A program made the translations under genes and the position numbers. Below are positions 56,890 through 64,000 of a DNA stretch of 64,000 bases, in pieces. Below the pieces are notes generated by a model that was given only the letters and a program-made list of their open reading frames with translations, was not told the DNA's origin and did no database searches. Each line of letters begins with the position of its first letter. The first letter of the stretch is position 1. This DNA is from Ascarosepion bandense (taxonomy: Eukaryota; Mollusca; Cephalopoda; Sepiida; Sepiidae), in contig JBBBDQ010001611.1 in assembly GCA_037127315.1 (NCBI GenBank), positions 930,001 to 994,000 of the forward strand, written 5' to 3'.

Positions 56890-57290
56890 AATGTTTTAGC
56901 AGATAGAAAATGGGACACAGAATCTGATTGTACATTGGAATAAAGAAAAATGCTCCCCAAAAGCTAAGCAAAAAAATTAAGAAAGAGGAAAATTTAATTA
57001 AAAACAAAAAATTAAACAAGTAATATCAGTTCTTATTTATAGTAGTGAGTGCTGGACAAATTTCCTCACATGTAAAGTGAAAACTTGAGGCAGTAGAAAT
57101 CTGGTTCTACAGAAGGATGCTGACAATTGACAGCCCATGTGAGCAGCGCGGAAGGTTGAAAGGTAGTTAAAAAGGGCGTTTATAATTCGAATCATTCGAG
57201 TGTCGAAATTTGAGTGATACATTATGAGAAAAGAAGGCATGGGAAATTTGATACTCACACGAAACGCTGAAAGTACCTAGCAAGTAAATG
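56890..57290 (+). pseudogene. old RTE-like LINE remnant
   Basis: Aligns in order with 40440-40830: GRKWDTESDCTLE, VISSYL then GTAGTGAGTGCTGG, AVEIWFYRRML, IMRKEGMGNLILTR-like. More diverged than the other copies. Confidence 0.6.
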
Positions 57291-57360
57291 GATTGTAGAA
57301 TAGGGAATGGCTGGTTCACATGATTAACATGGGGCCATATTTGACTTTGTAATCCTTTCA

Positions 57361-57669
57361 GGATCTGCGTTGTGGTGCAGTGGATATCGACTCGGAACGA
57401 TAAATCTGAGACCCGAGTTCGAATTCCAGTTGTATTTCTTGCATTCACTTGCGCACAAATACCCTTGGGAAAGGTATTAATCCGTCTCTTCCCTCCAGTT
57501 ATGGGTTAAATCATAGTACAGACTTGGTTCTATAGCCTTGGTCGGCAACCTGTCTATAGGAGAAAGCAATGGCAACCTACTGCGTGATAATCTTCTGCCC
57601 AATCAGTCATGTCTCTTTCGAGACTTGATCGCCCAAACGTGTATCACGTATGACACTTGACTGAGTGAC
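57361..57669 (+). mobile_element. tRNA-derived SINE family A, copy 8
   Basis: Full length, from GCGTTGTGGTGCAGTGGATA through GAGTTCGAATTCCAGTTG to CATGTCTCTTTCGAGACTTG and ACACTTGACTGAGTGAC. Confidence 0.9.
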
Positions 57670-57889
57670 AATCCTTTCAGCCCTGCTAAGACTACAAATC
57701 CTCTAAAGGGGCTACTGAGTATGAAGGAAATTGATAAAAATATGAATGAGGAGAAGGGACGATCAAAAAGAAGAGAATTCTAATAAATAGATGATGACAA
57801 TTGACGTCGTATGCAAACTTTTGAAGATCGTAGTTGATGAGAAAGCATGAGACTGGAAGAGTGTGTTCTGTGGGAAGTGCGAGAGAAGA

Positions 57890-58520
57890 AAAATTAAATT
57901 AAAATAAAACAAACGGTCAAACTTGGCAATTTCAACAGTAAAACAATGAAACCAACTTGTCGATCTAGTTTTACGCTTAAATTTGTGAAATCAAGATATG
58001 GAAAACTCGTCCGAAGAACTGCCGTGAAACTATGTCTATGGAAATGGCACAGGAGAAGCCACATTACGATCGTGGGAAAGTGAGAGAAACCAAAATGAAA
58101 GGTCAGGACTAATAACATTACGGATTCTCTGGACTTTTTTTTAAATTATGAATCTAGATACATACTAGACATGATCTGGTAACAATATGCACTTCAAGGG
58201 CTGATGGTAGATTTATAAACAGTGAACCAACTTCCTTAGCACATGCAACAATTGACTGGATATAATTGTTATATTTCCCATCAGGTAAAAAACGACTCAG
58301 AGGGCGCAATGAATTACTATCCTGGGGGTTAGGATCAGCCATGCTGACGAAAAGAGAGAACAGTTTCGTTTTTGAAGCGTTAAAATTAACAAGCCATTCT
58401 TTGCCAAGTTAACAAAGTTATTTTCGAGATCAGAAGTCAATTTGACTATCGAACCTACCAGATTTACCTTAATGGACAAGAGTAAAGAATGTCATTAGTA
58501 TAGTTACCAAGTCAAGAACT
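57890..58520 (-). pseudogene. jockey/CR1-type LINE, RT thumb to C-terminus
   Basis: On the minus strand: LTSDLENNFVNLAKNGLL, NASKTKLFSLFVSMADPNPQ, DSNSLRPLSRFLPDGKYNNY, IQSIVACAKEVGSLF, then, after a gap, QRIRNVISPDLSFWFLSLSH, ASPVPF, FHKFKRKTRSTSWFH. It aligns with 62040-62425. The intermediate RARxxLxPESxxxIYK block is lost. Dead. Confidence 0.78.
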
Positions 58521-58694
58521 GATGACGTTTGGAAGGTGACCCTTCAGCAGACCAAGTGAATATAGGGTAATTGTTAAATTAACCGTTTTCATACAGGAAA
58601 CATGCAAGATTTATCGATAAAACAGCTATAATGTCGATTAAAAAAATCCTTTATAACAGTTTTTTTAGTAAATTATAATGCCATTGGTATAGTT

Positions 58695-59048
58695 TCAAAA
58701 ATGTGGTTCTACAGAAGGATGCTGCGAGTACAATGGATCCAGCATGTGAGCAATGATGAGATTTTGGAAAAGATGGAAACGAAAAGGAAATTAATACAGA
58801 GACAGATAAGTTCCTGGGACATGCAAGGAGGAAAGAGGGCTTGGAGAACCTGATACTAACAGGTCAGATAGAGGGAAAAAGAGACAGGGAAAAGCAGCGT
58901 GTAACATATTTGAAGGACCTGATCAGGTGGATGACGGAACGAGGGTTGCGTGGTGTAACAGGAGAAAACGTGCTAATAGCCACCAAGGATAGAGAGATGT
59001 GGAGGGCCATGATCGCCTAAATCTTGAAAGGACAAGACTCATAGAAGT
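58695..59048 (+). pseudogene. RTE-like LINE, 3' coding end
   Basis: KMWFYRRMLRVQWIQHVSND, FLGHARRKEGLENLILTGQI, EGKRDREKQRVTYLKDLIRW, MTERGLRGVTGENVL and the terminal block ending CATAGAAG. 5'-truncated. The reading frame breaks once or twice. Confidence 0.85.
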
Positions 59049-59755
59049 ATTAACATGAACTTCCTTCTTAACTTTTTAAATGTAGCGCAGGAATTAAACA
59101 TTTTTATTAAATCTTTTTTCTTTTAGTTACTTATACAACCCTTTTTTTTTTACTTGTGTTAAAGTGCTCTCCTTGTCAGATTTCAACTTACAGAAATTTA
59201 ATATATTTAATTACACAGTGTAATGGCTTCCGACTAAATAGAGAATTGAAAGAAGCCGAACAAAAGAACGTTCTCAAGTTATTGTTTTATTAATGCTACA
59301 TTTTGTCGACAGTTGATGTAATGTAATACAGCCAACGGGTCATTGAGATTGGAAAGTTACTTCTCATGTCACCACTCAACGTATACGCGCCATTAAGCAT
59401 ATTTATATACATCCTTCTGAGCGTTGTGTTTAAACATATCTGCTATCACACATTCTCTTATGAGGTTTGTCTCTATTTCTGAGATGGATGTTATGGCTAT
59501 TACTGCTGGGTTGGTTCTTTCACCTAAACATCCAAGACTTGTTGAATAGCTTTCATCGCTGAAATAAATAGGCAAAGAGAAAAGGAAAGATACAGAGACA
59601 CTAAAGGGACAGTTTGGACACTGATTTTATTTTTTTGATTCCAACGACCTCTTGTTGTTCCTTCCCGAACAGTCGGCACGTCTTTACCAGTCAAAGTACA
59701 ACAGAAAAAAGAGAGAGTTTATTTTTGGTGCCAGGAAGCCTTCCTTTTCTTTCTT
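59049..59755. other. unassigned sequence
   Basis: Nothing recognised. Confidence 0.4.
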
Positions 59756-60165
59756 TTTTGCACATGCGTAAATTGTCTTTCCTGTCAGAGGATTCCTGGG
59801 AGATTTTTATGTTTATTTTATTTCGTGTGTTTAATTTTATTTCGTGCGTTTAATTTTATTTAGTGATTTTATTCAATCCCTACACACTATTTACATTATT
59901 CGGACTATTGTCCTCATCTTTGTTGAAATTTGTACGACGTTTAGGCCGTTATACACTCCGGCTTTCTTCAGGTGTTAGGAATTTTGAACCGAATCCTTTA
60001 TTACGATCACTGGGGTATATCATTCTCCCATTGATAGTAATAATGGATTCGGTTTGAAATTCCTAGCCCCTGAAGAAGGCCGGAGAGTACAATGGCCTAA
60101 ACGTCGTACAAATTTCAACAAAGATGAGGACAATAGTCCGAATAATGTAAATAGTGCATTCTCTT
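59756..60165. repeat. inverted-repeat element with two hammerhead-like blocks, plus shared 5' flank
   Basis: The arms (59880-60000 and 60040-60165) begin CACTATTTACATTATTCGGA and end TCCGAATAATGTAAATAGTG. The right block reads CTGAAGA-AGGCC-GGAGAGTACAAT-GGCC-TAAAC-GTC (60067-60102): stem II pairs perfectly but two core positions differ from the consensus. The left block, inverted, is CTGAAGA-AAGCC-GGAGTGTATAAC-GGCC-TAAAC. The flank 59756-59880 (CACATGCGTAAATTGTCTTT, GGGAGATTTTTATGTTTATT) recurs at 63119-63245, so the mobile unit is longer than the palindrome. Confidence 0.6.
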
Positions 60166-60504
60166 TTGAGTCAGCTATTGTGCTGTTGGTTTGGAGCTTT
60201 AAAATAAATTCCTAAGAAGAATTAAACAAGTTGAAAGATTTGAATACAGAACTTTTTTTTAGTTGGTTTAAATTTACGATATTAAAAGAAAAAGATTAGT
60301 TACATGAAAATAATTAATAGATGCCGTCATTTTTTACAGCCGCCGTACATAGTTTTCTGTCATTGTTGATTTAAGGAATTGGGTCTATTCCTCTCGTGGC
60401 TCTGAATACTGCTTTATATTGAACTCAGTGATTTGTGTCAGTGTTGAATGTATGGAAATTAGTTTTATTGGTCTTTTGACCCAGTATCCTCGATTGAGCT
60501 CTCT
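60166..60504. other. unassigned sequence
   Basis: Overlapping open stretches on both strands extend from here into the SINE-associated block. No motif recognised. Confidence 0.4.
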
Positions 60505-60509
60505 AGGTA

Positions 60510-60800
60510 AGAAAGTTTTAAAAACAGTTTCACCTTCTGCGGTAAATGCGTCACTCTTCAGAAATGAATTGAGTTCTTTCGGTAACTGGCGTGTGTATGC
60601 ACTGCTCATATACAAGACGTTAAAATTTCCATTCTGATTCCATACGCTTATGCCTTAGCGGGTAGCGACTCCGAATGACACCAAATCGGTCGAGCTTCGA
60701 TCCCGGCCAGAAGGAAGTGGAGGTGTCTAGCCACACTGATGAGCTGTGATACAGCGAAAATGGCTTGTATGTAGATGACATTATATAGATATATATATAT
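60510..60800 (+). mobile_element. tRNA-like SINE carrying a hammerhead motif, copy 3
   Basis: The shared block at 60510-60640 (AAGTTTTAAAAACAGTTTCA, AATGAATTGAGTTCTTTCGG) precedes a tRNA-like head with A-box-like TTAGCGGGTAGCG and B-box GAGCTTCGATCCCGG. The core and a TA-rich tail at 60780-60801 follow. This copy is well diverged from copy 2, so it probably represents another subfamily. Confidence 0.72.
60732..60774 (+). ncRNA. hammerhead ribozyme motif, copy 3 (intact core)
   Basis: CTGATGA (60736-60742), stem II GCTGT-GAT-ACAGC (60743-60755), GAAA (60756-60759) and triplet GTA (60767-60769). Stem I pairs ACA with TGT, where copy 2 pairs GTA with TGC: two positions changed in a pair-preserving way. 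Stem III is weak (only A15.1-U16.1 clearly pairs). Confidence 0.7.
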
Positions 60801-60896
60801 AGTTTTCAAAACAGGGTAAATATTTTGAATTTTATGAATCAATGAAATGTATAAGAAATATTCATATTTGATGTTAATTGAACGACCCCATGAAGT

Positions 60897-60949
60897 CTGG
60901 ACAGTAGTTAGATAGGTTACCGCTTGGGGATAGCAGGTGCTATAAGCTT
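60897..60949 (+). other. 5S rRNA-like 3' half fragment
   Basis: TCTGGACAGTAGTTAGATAG, GTTACCGCTTGGGGATAGCA, GGTGCTATAAGCTT aligns with the last ~55 nt of the 5S-derived SINE head at 35898-35951. It is directly followed by a SINE A head. Confidence 0.6.
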
Positions 60950-61092
60950 GGATGCGGGTGGTGCAATGGACAATGGCTCGGAGTGAGAAATCAGAGAGCC
61001 GAGTTTGAATTCCAGTCGAATTCATTACATTCCCTTAAGGAAATACCTTTGAGCGATTATGAATCGAAAAGAGACCTTATCGTCCAAGCGGG
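60950..61092 (+). mobile_element. tRNA-derived SINE family A, copy 9 (internally deleted)
   Basis: The head GGATGCGGGTGGTGCAATGG with GAGTTTGAATTCCAGTCG (B-box) joins directly, after AAATACCTTTGAG, to the 3' part CGAAAAGAGACCTTATCGTC. The central domain is lost. Confidence 0.78.
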
Positions 61093-61364
61093 TCAAATCT
61101 GGCTCCTTTCAGTGCAGTCCGCTACTAGACGTAGGCTTTCCCTACTCCACCCAACCAATCAGGAGATTGGAGGACCTTCAGGTGCTCGATAGCCATCTTG
61201 CTGTCAACAATATTTACAGAGACAAGAATTTCAAGCAACAATTCAGTAGAATTAAGACAGCTCTTATTGTAATTTTCATCTATTTGTCCAATATTCAACT
61301 AAATGGAATATAAACATTCATAATAAACAGTTATTCAGAAGTGTTTCTTTGAATTTTGTTATCA

Positions 61365-61652
61365 TCCGACCTCAAGTAAGGTGATAATGCCATTGAGACG
61401 CAAAGAATTACCGACAGAGAAAGAGAATGAGAAAAATTATCGAGTAAGGACAATAAAAGAACAGGATTCAAAAGGACAGAGGTCTGCGAATGACGTTGCA
61501 TTTGGAACTTTAAAGATTGTAGGTGGTAGGAATGCTATAAATCGGAGAAGAGTGCCATATGCGAGAGTTGCGAGAGAAATGGTTAGAATATAAATGACGA
61601 ATAAATTTCGCTAATTCTAGAAAGAAATCATGAGACCTAATTGCCAATCTAC
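61365..61652 (-). pseudogene. jockey/CR1-type LINE C-terminus (3' part of a split element)
   Basis: Minus-strand SRLAIRSHDFFLELAKFIRH, LYSNHFSRNSRIWHSSPIYS and IPTTYNL, then a 3' UTR ending CTTACTTGAGGTCGGATGAT. It continues the coding of 62046-62425 across two nested SINEs. Confidence 0.85.
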
Positions 61653-61654
61653 TT

Positions 61655-61949
61655 AGACAGTTAAGTGCCATACGTGATACACGCTTTGGGCGATCATGTC
61701 TCAAAAGAGACATGACTGACTGGGCAGAAGATTATCCCGCAGTAGGTTGCCATTGCTTTCTGTGGTAGACTGGTTGCCGACCAAGGCTATAGAACTTAGT
61801 CTGTCCTGTTATTTAACCCATAGCTGGAGGGAAGAGATTGGTTACTACCTTTCCCAAGGGTATTTGTGCGCCAGTGAATGCAAGGAATACAACTGAAATT
61901 CGAACTCAGTTCCTCGATTTGTCGATATCCACTGCACCACAACGCACAT

Positions 61950-61951
<2 letters not shown>
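61655..61951 (-). mobile_element. tRNA-derived SINE family A, copy 10
   Basis: Minus-strand, from GGATGTGCGTTGTGGTGCAG at the right to TAACTGTCTAAGT at the left. A small deletion between the A- and B-box removes part of the head. Inserted in the LINE. Confidence 0.88.

Positions 61952-61953
<2 letters not shown>

Positions 61954-61991
<38 letters not shown>
61954..61991. repeat. (TA)n microsatellite
   Basis: About 38 bp of TA between SINE A and the hammerhead SINE tail. Confidence 0.95.
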
Positions 61992-61994
<3 letters not shown>

Positions 61995-62045
61995 ATCCGC
62001 AGACAGATCTGTTTCGCTGTATCACAGGTCATCAGTACGGTCTAG
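61992..62045 (-). mobile_element. hammerhead SINE, 3' fragment (copy 4)
   Basis: Minus-strand CCGTACTGATGACCTGTGAT, ACAGCGAAACAGATCTGTCT, GCGGATGACT then (TA)n. Only the ribozyme region and tail remain: a 5'-truncated copy. Confidence 0.78.
62000..62039 (-). ncRNA. hammerhead ribozyme motif, copy 4
   Basis: CTGATGA at 62035-62029, GAAA at 62015-62012 and GTC at 62004-62002 (minus). Stem II has 4 bp plus a C-C mismatch next to the core. Stem I is CGTA/TGCG (4 bp, one G-U). Confidence 0.65.
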
Positions 62046-62425
62046 TAGTACGCTTAAATTCATGTAGTCGGGATAACAATGAGGAGATCTCATTAGAAAA
62101 CAAATCCATAAAATTATTTATAGAAAAGACAGAGGAAAATTACTTCATGTTGGTGGGAAAGTGAGTGAAGTCGAAACGCCAGGCCATATTACAGAACCTT
62201 CTTTGGAATTTGTTGAGAATTTAGAGATATATGGATGGTGCACCAGACCAGGTATTTAATGTACAGACGAATGGAAGTTTTGCTATCAGCAGACGTAGCA
62301 ATATGATTCAATATAAATCAACCAACTTCATGTCAGTAAAAAGCCTAAGACCACAAAGTTGCAATGAGTTGCTCTGTTGAAGGTTAGCATCAGACATGCT
62401 GATGAAAAGTTCATTTGATAGAAAC
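62046..62425 (-). pseudogene. jockey/CR1-type LINE RT 3' part (5' part of a split element)
   Basis: Minus-strand FISMSDANLQQSNSLQLCGL, RLFTDMKLVDLY, LNTWSGAPSIYL and NKFQRRFCNMAWRFD, ending at EISSLLSRLHEFKRTTR exactly where the SINE cluster begins. Confidence 0.8.
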
Positions 62426-62879
62426 ATTTTGGTTTAGTTTGTTTCACGACATATCAACACCTCAATGGGTTATTTAATGTTGACAAGAGTTTTACGATAG
62501 ATTCGTACGAATAGAATATGTATTCTTTGTAAGAAATAGGTTTGTAAATCAAATTTTAAATCATATTTTATAAACGTATTTTTGTAAAGAGAGCTTCAAC
62601 GGGAGTCAAATGCATTGCTGCTAATATCTGTTCAAAAGTATTTCTGGAATGTTTTGTGTTTTCTCTCAAAAATGTATTTTCTGGTAATATACATATTTCA
62701 AAATACATTTTTGGTAATTATATATTCCGTTTTACATTTTCTTGTAGAGGCCGACCACATTTAGATAAGATAGCATGTTGGATCTGTTTGAAAACTATCA
62801 GTATTATAAAAGTGTTCTCTGGAGATAGTTCTGGACACTGTTAAAATATGTTTAATTGATAGTACTTGTTTACATGCTT

Positions 62880-63118
62880 AGAGAGATAAAGGTCCCATTT
62901 ACAGACTTTAAAGAGGAAGTAAATATAAAAAAAATGGTCATTGGGATCATTATTTAGAAAATGAACACCTTTTCAGTTCAACACAAGCTCGGAGTATGTT
63001 ATACATCCTTCTGAAAATCTTGAAAAGAGGAAGTCGTTATTGCCCGTTTGTGAGTCAACCATACGAGAATGACACATTCTTTCTCACTTACTAATGGAAT
63101 TCAACCTGTGTGCCAAGC
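62880..63118 (+). pseudogene. inverted internal segment of the I-clade LINE
   Basis: The plus-strand reading corresponds to the C-terminal block found at 5270-5480 on the minus strand (GATAAAGGTCCCATTTACAG; GACACATTCTTTCTCACTTA; CAACCTGTGTGCCAAGCATG). Both neighbours of this block in the element are on the minus strand. Confidence 0.75.
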
Positions 63119-63275
63119 ATGCACATGCGTAAATTGTCTTTCCTTTTCAGAGGACTCCTGGGAGATTTTTATGTTTATTTTATTTCGTGTTTTTAATTTT
63201 ATTTAGTGATTTTTATTTTATTTAGTGATTTTTATTCAATCCCTACACACTATTTACATTATTCGGACTATTATC
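63119..63275 (+). repeat. flank and arm end of the hammerhead-like inverted-repeat family
   Basis: CACATGCGTAAATTGTCTTT to TACATTATTCGGACTATT duplicates 59758-59915 with small indels. It sits at one breakpoint of the LINE inversion. Confidence 0.7.
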
Positions 63276-64000
63276 TCTCTATCCACATTAATGTCCAAAG
63301 CAGATTTAGCTGCCAGGCTTGCTTTAGATTTAAGTTTTGCTTCAGTGTGACTAGGCATCTAAAATAACATCATTTGTATCTTTTTGTTTAATTCGCCGAG
63401 TTTCTGTAGCAATTTAATAATTATTGGGTCGTTGGATTTGATCCCCTCGAAGGTTGATAAGACGGAGAGTGAGTTTGAAAAAATTAAAAAGTTCTTTAAT
63501 TTGCGCTCAGTGATGATATCTAGAGTCAACTCAGTAGCATAAGCCACCGCAGTGAAAATCGAACTTCCCCTTAAGAGGCGTTTCTTTTTGGTAAATCTTT
63601 TGTCTGACTGCTGCACATCCTATTTTGTTTCCATTCTTGGAGACGTCCGTATGTATTTTTGTGTAGTCGTTGAAGTTTTCCAGTATTTTCTGGAATAGGT
63701 CTGAAAATGTAAGAGGTTGGAACTTTTTCTTTGGAAAATTATTCATTTCTACTTTAACTTGAAGATATCTAAACGTCCAGGGTGGAATTCTTGATACCAT
63801 TGTTTCTTGGATATTTGACTGCAAAGTACCTAATTCTTCGGCAATGAGTTTCACCCCAAGTCCATATGGTTATATGGCATTTTTTGCATGATTGAATTGA
63901 TCATAATTTGGTCCAAATGTTGATCTATAAGCTAGATTAGTTTGGCATGATTTAAATTTTACATAATATTGCAATGCCAATTTAATACGTCAGAGATGTG

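Larger units (their letters stand above)
62430..64000 (-). pseudogene. I-clade LINE: RNase H, C-terminal domain and 3' UTR, with an inverted segment
   Basis: From the right edge, minus strand: QETMVSRIPPWTFRYLQVKV, then an RNase H domain (IHTDVSKNGNKIGCAAV, usual YTDGSK with G changed to V; SSIFTAVAYATELTLDIITE; FLIFSNSLSVLSTFEGIKSN; DPIIIKLLQKLGELNKKIQM), then SLAAKSALDINVDRE at 63290. The next coding block (EIKVPFTDFKEEVN through THSFLL-like to NSTCVPSM) lies inverted at 62880-63118. Minus coding resumes below 62875 and passes into the 30-bp subrepeat 3' UTR (62600-62720), ending near 62430. Frameshifts and stops throughout. Confidence 0.82.

Noticed and set aside
60385..60637. Overlapping open frames on both strands next to the hammerhead SINE
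   Set aside because: Neither frame is conserved in the related blocks at 4.8 and 29.5 kb, which carry stops; kept only as a note on a possible parent element.
62430..63118. Simple twin-priming (5' inversion) of a LINE
   Set aside because: LINE coding in the original orientation continues beyond the inverted piece (63290 onwards), so an internal inversion fits better.

Overview
This 64 kb window looks like a gene-poor, repeat-saturated stretch of an animal nuclear genome. I found no intact host gene, no spliced-gene signature and no functional rRNA or tRNA gene. It is AT-rich, with many (TA)n, (CA)n and (GA)n tracts. It holds tRNA-derived SINEs, a 5S rRNA-derived SINE, Helitrons, mariner-type elements and at least three LINE lineages. 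The mix suggests a lophotrochozoan, most likely a mollusc and perhaps a cephalopod; that assignment is inference from repeat style, not from a marker gene.

Layout. 1-2.7 kb: two antisense copies of a jockey/CR1-type LINE. 3.0-3.5 kb: a Helitron. 3.85-7.13 kb: antisense I-clade LINE pieces (RT, C-terminal domain, endonuclease), interrupted by a mariner fragment and a ribozyme-bearing SINE. 9.65-10.37 and 12.67-17.2 kb: two arrays of one 33-bp minisatellite in opposite orientation. 17.4-18.1 and 31.7-32.5 kb: a dispersed repeat that appears to be the I-clade LINE 3' UTR. 18.3-19.0, 32.8-33.5, 36.5-37.3, 41.6-42.3, 42.7-43.1, 45.85-46.6 and 55.7-56.4 kb: more Helitrons. 23.6-24.3, 30.6-31.1, 40.1-41.0, 50.0-51.1 and 58.7-59.05 kb: RTE-like LINE copies on the plus strand. 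24.7-25.1 and 34.1-34.5 kb: two further minisatellites. 26.5-29.0 kb: a 2.5 kb unit with inverted ends, itself hit by SINEs. 34.877-36.407 kb: a full-length dead mariner with a complete 5S-derived SINE inside it. 37.5-38.7 kb: a second, different mariner-like transposase pseudogene. 42.3-43.75 kb: a large foldback structure holding a Helitron. 57.9-58.5 and 61.4-62.4 kb: jockey/CR1-type LINE remnants, the second split by nested SINEs. 62.4-64 kb: an I-clade LINE with an internal inversion.

The most notable signal is a hammerhead self-cleaving ribozyme motif in the 3' part of a tRNA-like SINE (copies near 4.8-5.06, 29.30-29.57, 60.5-60.8 and 61.98-62.04 kb). Two copies keep the CTGATGA core, a perfect 5-bp stem II, GAAA and a cleavable GTC or GTA triplet, and stem I shows compensatory changes between copies. 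A second set of inverted-repeat elements (22.3, 22.5, 23.4, 41.2-41.5, 45.6-45.8, 59.9-60.2 kb) carries a weaker hammerhead-like block, reminiscent of ribozymes known from Penelope-like retroelements. Nothing here works together as an operon or pathway; the organising principle is successive nested insertion and decay.
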